Shown here one piece after another: positions 32,279-43,018 of a stretch of DNA of 64,000 nt. The first letter of the stretch is position 1, and the number at the start of each line of letters is the position of its first letter. Location: positions 43,805,687-43,869,686 of the forward strand of contig NC_052507.1 of the NCBI RefSeq assembly GCF_014356525.2, written 5' to 3'. Below the pieces are notes generated by a model, which was given only the letters and a program-made list of their open reading frames with translations, was not told the DNA's origin and searched no databases. The position numbers were made by a program, and so were the translations under genes. Source of the DNA: Nilaparvata lugens (Eukaryota > Arthropoda > Insecta > Hemiptera > Delphacidae).

Positions 32279-32495
32279 TGTGTTTCAAGATAAGAGCAGT
32301 GGATGATTAACATTAGTTGAACAGCACCACATAATCGTTCCAATGGCAGATGGAGGACCAGCTCATGCGATCAGTAGTTGAGCGCATGCGCAATTGAAAA
32401 TTATCTGAAAGATGACAACTATAGCAAGACAATTCAAGGATTGTAAAATAATCAAGTCGAATGTTGGTAAAAAATAACTGTACTGAAATTTATTG
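32279..32495 (-). repeat. BEL/Pao left (3') LTR, outer fragment
   Basis: 217 bp from TGTGTTTCAAGATAAG to TTTATTG, matching 48759-48975 with few mismatches. Insertion of LINE-4 detached it from the rest of the LTR at 38256. Confidence 0.9.
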
Positions 32496-32710
32496 AATAA
32501 ATAAATATCTTTATTGTCACAGAATGTTTACACATTATAGACAACGTCATGTTTGGTAACTCTAGTAAATACAAGGCAAACATGAGCCTGCAACAACAAG
32601 CACACAAAGTCAATTTTACAAAGTTCAATACATCCATTACACTCTAAATTAGGTATAAATTATATTTCCCAATCACTTTTCAACTACTTATATATCATTT
32701 ATCATATTGA

Positions 32711-35540
32711 TTATATATACATTTTCCAATTTATAGAAAAATAGTCGGCTATTTTATATGGGGTTTCTCCTATTAAAGCTTCCTTTACTTTCAACTTAAA
32801 AGCACTTTTACATAAAGATCTTATAGTGGCAGGCAAATAATAAAGTTTCACCGCCATATAGGGATTTAGTTTTTGAGATACACTGTGCTGATACCTAGGA
32901 ACTCTTAAGCAATTTTCATTTCTTGTTGCATAATTATGGTGGTGTCTATTCACATCAAATTTTTCAATGTTAAAGTGTACATATACAACTGTGAAATAAA
33001 TATAGAGAGCTGGGAATGTCATCACTCTCATTTTTTTAAACAAAGGTTTGCAGCTTTCTCGGTATTCTGCATTGCATAGGAGCCTCATTATCTTTTTTTG
33101 CAACCTGAGAATTTTAATTGTCTCAGGATTGTTCCCCCAGATCATAACACCGTAACAAAAGAGGCTCTGTACATGAGCATAATAAACCTTGAGCAATATT
33201 TCAACTCCTACACATGTTCTCAACCTTCTAATAAGATAAAGACCTTTTGAGACGTTCCTTATTACATAGTTAATATGATGATTCCATGTCAGGTGTCTGT
33301 CAATCCAGATACCAAGAAACTCGATTGCCACAGGGCAGCTACTGGGATCATCATTTTTTCTAAACGTGAAATAGATATCACTAATTTTGTCCTCATTCAA
33401 TGAAAGGTTATTCGCCGAGCACCAATCTTTTAAATCAGTTGTGAAATTGGATAGAGCATTTTCAACTTCAGAATTTGTCTTACCTTTAACCTTTAAGCCA
33501 AAATCATCAGCAAACAAAAAGCCAGAATTAGATTCACTTGCAATAGAGTCAGGAAGATCATTAATGTATATATTGAAGAGTATAGGTCCCAATGAAGACC
33601 CTTGAGGTACTCCATAACTTATGTGTCGACCTTTAGAAAGACTACCATTTGTATACACAAATTCCGTTCTATTGCTCAAGTATGATAAGATAGTTTTTAC
33701 TGAGGTTGTATCTAAACCATAATGTTCAAGTTTATTGCACAGAAGTTTGTGCTCTACAGTATCGAATCCCTTTGTCATATCGTATGATCTGAATCCAACA
33801 CTCGACCCCTGATTCAAATCAGACACAACAGAGCTGATAAGAGAAGAAACTGCATGACTAGTTCTCCTACCTGGTCTCAAGCCAAACTGAGTTTCAGTCA
33901 ACAAATTGTTTCTTTCAAAAAACTCAGAGAGTTGATTATGCATCAGAGACTCGAATAACTTGGAAAAAATAGGTACAATATGTATTGGTCTATAGTTATT
34001 TAAATCCTTTTTGCTTCCTTTCTTGAAAATAGGTAATACCTTCACATTCTTCAGCTTACTTGGATACACGCCTTTATCAATACACTCATTGAACAAATGA
34101 GTGAGTACCTCACATATATAAGGAGAAGCTATCTTCAATATCAAAGAATTAATATTATAAATGTCGTAACATTTACTATTGCTTAAGGAACATATATTTG
34201 AATACATAGTTTCCACCGTTACATGATTAAATTTGAAAAGTCTCTTAGAATTAGATTGACACTTATTAAGGTAATATCTGCTATCCTTATCACTTACATG
34301 TATGTTTTTGCTTATCCTATTTATATTATCTATAAAAAATCATTGAAGACTTCAGAACTATGCTCACTCTGGAAGACTTCAGCTTTAGAGTTCTTATTAG
34401 AAATTTTATTCACAACTCTCCATAGTTCCTTATTTTTATTTAGAGACTTATTAATAATATTATTATAGTATACAGTTTTTGCATTTTTCATAGCTTTTTT
34501 GTATTTTCTTACTGTATCTTTATATTCTTTCATCAAGTATTTATAATAATTTTAACTATGAGCATAAATACCAGTCAAACTGTAAAGTAGTTCACACTGC
34601 TCTTTGAGTTTATGCAATTCCGCTGTATACCAGCATTTATCAAATGCTGTCTTCTTAATTGTAACTCTAGTAAGTGGAAAAGCTGTATTTATAGCATTCA
34701 TAATCGATTCAAAGAACACATCAAATTTATCATCTATGCTGAGTTGTGAATAAACTTTAATCCAGTTAATCCTATCCATGATTCCACAAAATAAAGCAGT
34801 ATTACTATCATTAATCACTCTCGAGTAGGATCTATTTTTTGGGCTTTTATTCGTATTTTCATTCCCTTCATTATCCAAGATGTTCATTTCTATCAGCAAT
34901 GCATAGTGATCTGATAACATAGTATGTATTATTTTTGATGACCTTTTACTCTCATCTATATCTGTAGCTATGTTGTCTATGCATGTCCCAGGAGTTAAAC
35001 GTCCTGGCCTAGTCACTTCACTTATCGTTATTTTCAAGTTGAAACAATTCAATAAATTGATTAAGTCATTTGCACTTTTACAGTCAGAGTTGAAATTTAT
35101 ATTAAAGTCACCACATAAACTATAGCTAGGACTCGAAACTGTACTGAGAAGCTCATACAAGTAAGACAAGAATTTATTATAATATACTACATTATCACTA
35201 CAAGGCCTATATACACATATAATTATGCTCTTGATTTTGGGTAATTTAATTCCAACTACTTCAAATATCATTTCCTCAGACATTTCCTTCACTGATTCCA
35301 ATTCGACGAAATCCAAATCATCCTTAACAAATAATCCTGCTCCTCCATGTATCTTATCGGTTCTACCATAAACGGACGCTGTTTTATAGTGAGGAATTGA
35401 AATATTTGTCAGATTATCATTTTTCACCCAGTGCTCAACAACAGCTACCACAGTAGCGTTCTGCTCATGTACGACTAATTCTAAATAATCCATTTTATTA
35501 GTTAACCCCTGAGCAATTCCAGTAAAATAAGTTCACATTT
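32711..35540 (-). pseudogene. LINE-4 ORF2: endonuclease and reverse transcriptase
   Basis: The endonuclease starts with an FYWN motif at about 35535, shifts frame, and continues from 35493 with MDYLELVV, AVVEHW, CVYRPC, SLCGDFNINFN, TCIDNIATD and LSDHYALL. The linker (with KCWYTAELHKLKEQCELLY) meets a stop at 34552 and resumes at 34536. The RT is one ORF of 501 codons (34216-32711) with PIFKKGSKKDLNNYRPI, YDMTKGFDTVEH, SYGVPQGSSLGPILF and FADDFGL, followed by LQKKIMRLLC and NYATRNEN. The catalytic FADD is intact. Compared with LINE-3 ORF2, the blocks and C-terminus are parallel throughout, so the two elements are sister families. Confidence 0.87.
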
Positions 35541-35667
35541 TTTGATTTAATATTCATATTTTTATTTTTAGATACTTTATTGGTGTGATAATTTACTGTT
35601 CCGAGGTCCTGCGTGTCACTAGACTCTTGTATTTTTTGTTTATCTATCTCAGATGCAGGACCATTTA

Positions 35668-37439
35668 CTAGTTTTCCGAGCTATTAAAATACCCTAATTC
35701 AATTATTCTATTACCAGCAGCATCGTTACACTCCAACATTTCTTCTATTTTGTGTGCTAGTGCAGCTTTTCCTTTTCCATTCAGATGCAACCCATGCCTA
35801 GTAAACTTATCTCTACTCAAATCTGATAGCTCTATAACCTTGACGTTTTTAAACTTTCTACATATTTTTTTTATTATTCTATTCGTTTTCCTAATTTCCT
35901 CGTTAACACAAGACCAATCAGGAAGGTCATGTCTGATCGGTAAAGTGGAAACTAATACATTTGTAAAAGTCAATAGCTAAAGAAGAGTAATCAATCCTCT
36001 CAGAAATTTCGCTGCCTGATTGCAATACACATCATTGCCACCCCCAATAATAACTATGTGATCATCCTTAGAGAAACTATGAGATTCACTCTTTATGTTG
36101 GAGGAAATAGGTTCAAACTTTGCTCCTGGCATGACAAACCCGCTGACTCGTTTACCCAGTTTGGACTCATCAAAATGATGCACTAGATCTCGGCTGTGGC
36201 TACTCCCATAAACTCTGATTACACTACCGTCATTCTTATTACTAGAATTTCCGTCTACCTTATCACTAGTACAACTCTCATTATTTGCAATTTTTTCCGC
36301 TTAGTACATGAGGATTTGAGTACTCCTTTTTTTACTATTCTATTATTGGATTGATTGACAACCGTCCCTTGTTTGAAAGAGACTGGTTTCAGTACCTCAC
36401 ATGCATTATTCAACATTCTCCATCTATAATTAGCAGAATTAAATTTATCATTCAAAGAGAGACCCTCGGTTAAACTTGTAACTGGGTTATTTGATCGAAA
36501 CTGAAACACCTCTTCAATAAAATACAATGCATATACACCACAATCAAAGCTATTATTTTGACGTGGACAAGGCATAGTAACTAATTTTTCTGAATTGAAA
36601 TAAGTACCAATCCTCCCTACCAAATCTTCAGCAGATCTATAATTATATTTATCGAGAGAATCAAAACTGAAAAACCTATTGAAGTATATCTTATCATACA
36701 CTACTACACTCCAATGGGAGCCTGACCAACCGTCATCGGTGCATCCGTCCTGTTTAGGCCTACTTATCACTCATCACAAATGCAATAATACTATTATTTT
36801 TTACTATTTCATTCAGAAATGATAAATCAGAATTTCTATCGTTAATGATCATACTAGTTACACTAGGCAAAACTATATGACTTCCTGGATAAGAGTTCAT
36901 TAAAAAATTACAGAAACAGTCCATGTCGGCATCAGCGATAAGCTCTGTTCTGAGAAAACGTCCAACCGATCCATGAGAGTACCGTCTAGTGAGCTGCTCT
37001 CCGCTCTCTTGTCCTGCCCCCTTGGCTCGCTGCATGACATATTCATTAGACGGATGTCTAACTCCATCGAACGATCTATGGCGGCGCTCCACTGCTTCTC
37101 AAGTACCTCAATCCGCTCCCTCAACTGCTCGTTCTCCTGTTGTAGTTCTCCCAAGAACGCATCATTGGTGTCGTCATGTGCTTCTTTCACAGGAGTAGAG
37201 ATTAGCACTTGGTTTTCTATGCCCTCCGATGTGTCATGTGAGTGCGCCCCCGAAACATCACGTACAATAGACAAGCCAGAGTTCTTTACGAGTGATACGG
37301 TACAGTTTTTCGTCAGACATCTCCATACATCACCCTTACTTGTTGATGAAGCTTTTCGAAATTTGAAACCCTTATACAGGATTGCCGGGTGGCCTTTGGT
37401 TGTTTTACACGATTTTATTGTCGAGCTCATGTCACTCAT
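35668..37439 (-). pseudogene. LINE-4 ORF1: FLYWCH zinc finger, coiled coil, SENP8-like cysteine protease, SGNH hydrolase
   Basis: Domains in order on the minus strand: (1) FLYWCH finger, about 37400-37215: HPAILYKGFKFRKA, VWRCLTKNC, AHSHD. (2) Coiled coil, about 37170-37050: LQQENEQLRERIEVLEKQW. (3) C48 protease, about 36960-36370: an N-terminal lobe with ADADMDCFCNFLM and IIAFVMSD, then GSHWSVVVYD (His), FFSFDSLDKYN (Asp), CPRQNNSFDCGVYALYF (Gln six residues before the Cys). (4) SGNH hydrolase, about 36225-35700: IRVYGSSHSRD (Ser), IIGGGNDVY, TRHGLHLNGKGK (His). Breaks: frameshifts near 36965, 36765 and 36260, and an in-frame TAG at 35977-35979. Catalytic positions all look preserved, so decay is recent relative to domain acquisition. 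The protease part resembles deneddylase-type SENP8; its target in a LINE particle is unknown. Confidence 0.82.
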
Positions 37440-38253
37440 TTAATATGATATATAACTCACTAAATCTATAATGAAAAGTTATAGTCCATATACGTATTGG
37501 ACAAGTTCAACACGTGTTCATATCAACAATCAGGTGACCCTCAAAAGACGGAGAGATGAAAGTAAGGGAAATAACAAAGTTTTTTAAATTCTTTACCAGA
37601 GTATCTGATACTGATAATCTCCTATCGCCTATGTGAGAAATGTTTCTACCTGACAAATAACTGTCACACTGTCAATTAGTTACCGAAAAAAAGTAACTGA
37701 ATGCGGAGTTGATTGTTCAATTTCAAAACCTCCCGCCGCGGTGGCTCGATCAGAACTACGCATAAACAAATCTACAGGTTACTAGGATACTAGTTTTCCC
37801 GCCTAAAAGTTCGCCCAGCTCGCCAGCTCACTAGCGGTAAAAGAACACTCGAATTCAGAAACGAACTATACTACCTTATCTTATCACTTGAAGCAGTCCA
37901 AAAGTGAAAACAATAGTTCAGTTCTTATATAGCTGTATACATCTGTCACTCGATAAGTTCCCGGATTTATATTTATGTTGAAGAAGAGAAAACTTGCAAT
38001 GACAAACCACTGTCTACTCAGTTTAGCTGGTTGAAACTTAGGTTAAGTAGATAGTCAGAAATAAAACCTTCGATCACCAATAAAAAACTCACAGTGCACA
38101 GGAAATTAATTTCACAATACAGCAACTACCACTTTGTGATTTACAATATCGTAAGTAAAACTTGAAACTTCACCATTAAAATTTTAAATTTAATGTTTAA
38201 ATGAAGTGCTATATTAGAGCCTGCTTACATATCCTGCGCATGCGCATTCTTTC
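37440..38253 (-). promoter_or_regulatory. LINE-4 5' UTR
   Basis: About 815 bp. Near its start on the minus strand is GAATGCGCATGCGCAGG, containing the palindromic GCGCATGCGC, a plausible GC-rich promoter element; a similar GCGCATGCGC word is in the BEL LTR at about 32383. No ORF is supported. Confidence 0.45.
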
Positions 38254-38255
38254 TT

Positions 38256-39739
38256 GTAAATCATGAGAGTCTTCAAAAGGATAATAATTTTGATATAATA
38301 GGCACTAGCCAACAGAAGTAATTAATAATGAGTTTTAAGAACATATGCACCAGGGCAATTTATAACAAACTTGACCTTAAAATAATTATAATATTGAGAA
38401 TACAATGTCTGAAAACGGCTAAAATAATTCAAACTGAGAAGGCATAAAGGCAAAATTGAATGCATAAAAAATATGTCTATTAAGATGGGTGCTAGATTTA
38501 ATTGAAATTAAATATGACAATTTTAGCAAAGTACATGAACATAAGTTAACCAGCAATTTTTAGAACAGAAACTTAAACAAAAAGTTATGAATGCTAGGTC
38601 TGAGTAGTAGATATTGAAATTGTATGTTTGAATATAACAAAACTGTGGCACTAGGGCCAAGTGTCAAATCAAGTAACAAAAATTAGAGCTGTATGTTTCA
38701 ACATAAGTCAACAGGCACTAGGGCCGAGAGTCAAATCAAATAGTAGGCTTAGAGCTGAATGTTTCACCATAAGAGGTTAAGGGCCCTAGGGCCGAATGAT
38801 AAATTTGAAACCAATTGTTTCACCATAACAGATTATAGGTTCTAGGGCCAGGAGTTGAATAATTGAAACTGAAGGTTTCAACATAACACATAGTCAAATC
38901 ATAGGCGCTAGAACCAAGTAGAATAATTGAAACTGAAGGTTTCAACATAACAAAGTAGAATTATGCTTAATACTCGAATGAAAGAATTTCGTGGTTTTCA
39001 AGCAAGAAAAACCAGACAGCAGTATGTAATACTCCAAGGTTGTCAGGAGACAGAGCTGGACGCAGGTGGCAGGAAACATCATTGATACGAGAAGAGTATA
39101 GGTTACAGTTTGACATCAGTGGAAGACATGAGAAAGTTCGTTTGCATGTATAAATTTAATTATGCCTTGAATTTAATCATTCAATAAAATTGAATTGAGG
39201 CGTTGAAGCTGACTAAGAAACACGAATAAAGTTTGTTACCTACATGGTTGAAATCTGATCTGAGTTTAAAGTTGATGAACAAGGCACAAAACTGTGAATA
39301 ATATAACATAATACATCACCAAAACTGAAATTTTAGATTATTAAGATTGATATTTGCTTGAAGATTTTAAATAATTTGGTTTCACTCGAAGGATGATTGA
39401 GAACCATTTTGATGAAAATTGAGGACAAAATTTGGAGCTTGCAACGACATTCCAACAACCGAGAAGAAAGCTAGAACATGAAGAAGAAGGTTTGTATACC
39501 AACCTCGAATTGAAGTGCAAGGAGTCGGACACAAAATGCGAAATAATTATTCAGAACAATAATTAGTGACTAAGAATGATAAATTTCATCACAAAAATAT
39601 CAAGTGTAGACAAAATAAGAATAGATTGTGAAAATAAAAATACCAAAATCACCAACATAGACAGTGAAAAGCAGCTGATTTACAATGTACACGAAATCAT
39701 ATGTGCCAAGGCTAGCAAGATGGTGGAGAATCATCTGCA
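38256..39739 (-). repeat. BEL/Pao left (3') LTR, inner fragment
   Basis: It matches 48976-50516 from GTAAATCATGAGAG to the CA end, and lacks one unit of about 61 bp of the internal tandem array (units with GGCGCTAGGGCCGAGTAG and AATTGAAACTGAAGGTTTC). Point differences elsewhere are few. Confidence 0.92.
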
Positions 39740-39904
39740 ATGACTACAGATGACAATATAACCTAAAACTAAAACCGAATTAAAATATAAAATATACAAG
39801 GTGAGTGCATTGTGAATTTTAACATAAGCCGGGCCTCATTATGGAATTCAAGGAATTGCATAATAATTAGAAGAAATAAAAATATGTTAAAAGGAATGAT
39901 GCAC

Positions 39905-40605
39905 TCACTCATCATCAGTAGGCAAGGGAGCAATGCTATTGATTGACCGCTTGAAGGTACCACAGGCAGTAAGGACCAGAACAACCCGAACCATACCATC
40001 AGAGCCAGGAAATAATTCAACAATGCGACCAAGCCTCCAATCAGTTGGAGGGGTACCAGGATTTTTTAGTAACACTAGTGTGCCAAGCTTGATGTTGGGA
40101 GATGAGATAGTCCATTTTTGTTTGCACTGTAGATTAGCCAAGTATTCTAATGACCAGCGTTCCCAAGGCTGTTTTGTCATTTCAGAAAGACGTTGCCAAC
40201 GAGCAAGGTGTTTGATGTGTTTTGTGTTGTGCTGTCTTGTAGGTAAGGCATTGAGTGATCTACTAGTAAAGAAATGAGCTGGTGACAGGTAGGCCAAGTC
40301 ATGTGGATCTTCTGACAGAGGGACCAGGGGTCTTGAATTGAGGATGGCTTCTACTTGTGCTGAAAGTGTGAGCAACTCTTCAAAATTTAGGATTTGCTTC
40401 AGGGATACAATTTTAAAAATAGCCTTGAGTTGCTTGATCGCACTTTCCCAGAGACCACCATGATGAGGAGCTTTGGGTGGAATGAAATTCCATTGGATAT
40501 TGAATGTGGCTGCAGAGTTTTGCAATGATTTTTGATTCTGAGGTGAAGCCAGGAATTCATATAGTTCCAGCAATTCATTTTGAGCACCAACGAAGGTAGC
40601 GCAAG
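39905..40605 (-). pseudogene. BEL/Pao integrase, C-terminal part
   Basis: The minus strand resumes integrase coding at about 40605 (FVGAQNELLELYEF), has PHHGGLWESAIK with the catalytic Glu, then NSRPLVPLSEDPHDL and the C-terminal domain (GTLVLLKNPGTPPTDWRLGR) ending at 39905. This C-terminal segment is the DUF5641-type tail typical of BEL/Pao integrases. The zinc finger and the two catalytic Asp residues are missing because a deletion joins this directly to the RT. Integrase inserts the cDNA into the genome; this one is inactive. Confidence 0.85.
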
Positions 40606-42163
40606 AAATGCCGCTGGGGCAGTACCATAAGTGACTGTATTCAATTGGTATTGCTGGATTGGTTGAGAGACATCATCACGCCATAGAATTCGGTGGAAGT
40701 TGCGATCGGCAGGATTCAACAAAATTTGCCTATACATCTTTGCAATGTCAGCAACAAAGGCAACAGGATGCATGCGAAATCGTATGACAATGTCAAATAG
40801 GTCTGGTTGGACAGTTGGACCTATATGCAGAACATCATCTAGTGAAACACCAGTGGAGGTTTTGGCTGGTGCATCAAAAACTACCCTTAGTTTAGTGGTT
40901 GTAGAGTCCAATTTAAACACAGGGTGATGAGGGATGAAGTATCTTTTTTCAGTGTCAGCAAGTGGCGGCACAGCAGTCATGTGATTTAGTGCTTGATACT
41001 CAGACATAAAATCAACATATTGTGACTTCAGATTCGGATTGGAGGCAAGTCTTTTTTTCAAGTGAGTGAAATCGTTTTTCAGCTTGGAACTTGGACTGTC
41101 CCAGAGTGTGAAATGTATCCCTACGTGGAAGTGTCACAATAAATCGACCATCAGAATTTCTAGCAGTATGCTGATTGTAATGCTCTTCAACACTAGTTGC
41201 TTCAGAAGACAAAGGTTTTGAGGGTGATAATTCCTCAATCTTCCAAAACCTTTCCAGTTGGTTTGAAATCTCCCTAGTAGATACATTATGATTTGAAGTA
41301 TGTTTAGAAGTAGCTGGAGCAACCTGATTAGAAGTTGGCTCAGAAATACTGGAGACAAGGAAATTAGATGTGTGTTCAGGTGAACATATAGGCTTAGAAA
41401 GTTTACAATTCCCAAAAATAATCCAACCAAGTTTGGTGTTTTGCATGAGTGGTGATTCAGGAGATACATAAATTTGTCCAAATGTAGTAATTGAAGCAAA
41501 GACACCTGCACCAAGCAAAATGTCAATATTCCTGGATTGATAGAACTGTGGATTGGCTAACTTAATATTAGTAGGAATATTTAAATTAGCAGGATCAAAG
41601 CTGACACCCGGAATGGGTTGTGAAATTTTATCTACAACTATACAATTTACATTTGTTGACCAAGTTTGATCAATTGACTTGATCAAAACAGAATGAGCAA
41701 TTGATGACCTGACATTGTTGTTTGATACCGAATGTATTACAGTATTCAATTGCAATGAGGGAAGTGCAAGGCTAGATGCAACTCCCCGAGAGATCAAACA
41801 GCAGTCTGAACCAGTATCTAAGAGAGCTACATATTTGATAATTTCACCCTTCGAACTAACTGCAATTATTTCGGCAGTAGGCATAACTGCAATAGAAGAC
41901 TTGAGGGGTAGATTTCCAGATGATGCAATATTTGTATGAACTGAGACTGATGATTGAGACATTGATGTCCTCTCAGTGGATATTTCATCAGGATTAGAAT
42001 TCAACTGCAAGTCAACCAGAGTTGAATTAGAAGCATGTGACCTCTGATTGAATGGTTTTGTCTTAACCTGTAATGCATTGGAATTAACAATGTTCTTACC
42101 ACTGACATTGTTAGAATTGATTTGGAGATGGACCATGCAAAAGTGAATGGTGGGCCTTCCCAC
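40606..42163 (-). pseudogene. BEL/Pao protease and truncated reverse transcriptase
   Basis: The aspartic protease lies in 42163-41130, with ALLDTGSDCCLIS (DTGS active site) and NIDILLGAGVFA; it is followed by LGWIIFGNC and the connector ERFWKIEEL, as is standard for the family. After a frame change near 41060 the RT begins (MKKRLASNPNL, YFIPHHPVFKLDSTTTKLRV, FDAPAKTS, AVADIAKMYRQI-like FVADIAKMYRQILL) and stops at TAPAAFL. The YxDD palm motif, RNase H and the first half of integrase are deleted. Such deletion derivatives need other copies for mobility. Confidence 0.87.
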
Positions 42164-42755
42164 AATGGCGACAGGCTCCAGAGCAAGGATGGCAATGGAC
42201 GAATGGCTTCAAGCAGTTGAAACAGAGTTCCCTTTTTCTCACAGCTTCCCATTTGTCAGCTACAGTCATTCTTGACAGTGATGGACAGCCAAACACTCTA
42301 TGAGTAGTGTCCTTGCAGAATGGACAGAAGGTTGATGGCTGAAAATTGTGATTATTATTAGTTTGATGATTATTATTTGATCTTACATTTGCACTAGTAG
42401 AAGCCGGAATATTATTCCGAGAGCCTTGATGAGGCTGTGAATTGGATTGCAAAGCAAGAGATTGTGAGATTTTGTGTTGAGATTCCATAAACCTAAGCAA
42501 AGTTTCCAAAGTAGGAGTTACATCGACAGCAGCATATCTTTCCCAGTCTCTTACAGTAGCTGAATCAAAACGACTAATTACCCTATGCATAGTGAATAGA
42601 TTTCCAATGTCAATACCATCAATCGCAGATAGCACAGTGATATGCGACTGAGTGGAATCAATTAGTGTTCTCCAAGACTGAGGGGAACTTGAATGGAGCG
42701 GTGGCGGATCTAGAAGAGAACCAATATGTGTATCAGCAAGCAATCTAGAATTGTC
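42111..42755 (-). pseudogene. BEL/Pao gag, C-terminal part
   Basis: The frame continues from the part at 47635 across the Jockey insert: RLLADTHIGSL, then TVRDWERYA, and a nucleocapsid-like region with CPFCKDTTHRVFGC and CFNCLKPFVHCHPCSGACRHC zinc knuckles. It packages element RNA. Ends at a stop at 42111, overlapping the protease frame, which suggests one small frame change between gag and protease where BEL/Pao elements usually have one continuous ORF. Confidence 0.85.
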
Positions 42756-42765
42756 ATATCGTTCA
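42756..42765. repeat. 10 bp target-site duplication of the nested Jockey element (left)
   Basis: ATATCGTTCA at 42756-42765 and again at 47625-47634. Both copies lie in frame within gag codons (reverse complement TGAACGATAT). Confidence 0.9.
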
Positions 42766-43018
42766 GTATTGTGCGAGAGCTCGTAGCGATAGGTTGTATA
42801 ACCGTTTAGTCTAGTGTAGTGTAGAAAAGTAAAGTCAGCAGTTTGTTCGGTTGAATACTCTTTAATTAGAACAAATTCGCGACGGATAAATTTTTCGTAT
42901 ATCTATGCAAGCGGAGCGGAAATTGGTGGATTGTGTTTTCAACGAGGCCGTTTTTGTGAACCGCGTGCGCGAGTGCTATTCGAGTGTTTCAGACAATATG
43001 TTTCGATAAACTCAAATA

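Larger units (their letters stand above)
32496..38253 (-). mobile_element. LINE-4: LINE with FLYWCH, Ulp1-like protease and SGNH domains in ORF1, 5758 bp
   Basis: Minus-strand order: 5' UTR (38253-37440), ORF1 (37439-35668), ORF2 (about 35540-32711), and a 3' end with AATAAAGATATTTATTTATT. Its borders are fixed by the two LTR copies: the intact LTR reads straight through at 48975, while here the LINE sits between, with TTG (32493-32495 and 38254-38256) as a minimal target duplication. That is usual for CR1-like LINEs, which often make short or no duplications. Related in ORF2 to LINE-3. Confidence 0.88.

Noticed and set aside
36255..36770. A host SENP/Ulp1 gene inserted independently of the LINE
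   Set aside because: It lies in the same strand and order between the FLYWCH/coiled-coil and SGNH parts, without separate target duplications or an A-tail, and the LINE borders are fixed outside it. A host gene capture inside the LINE remains possible.
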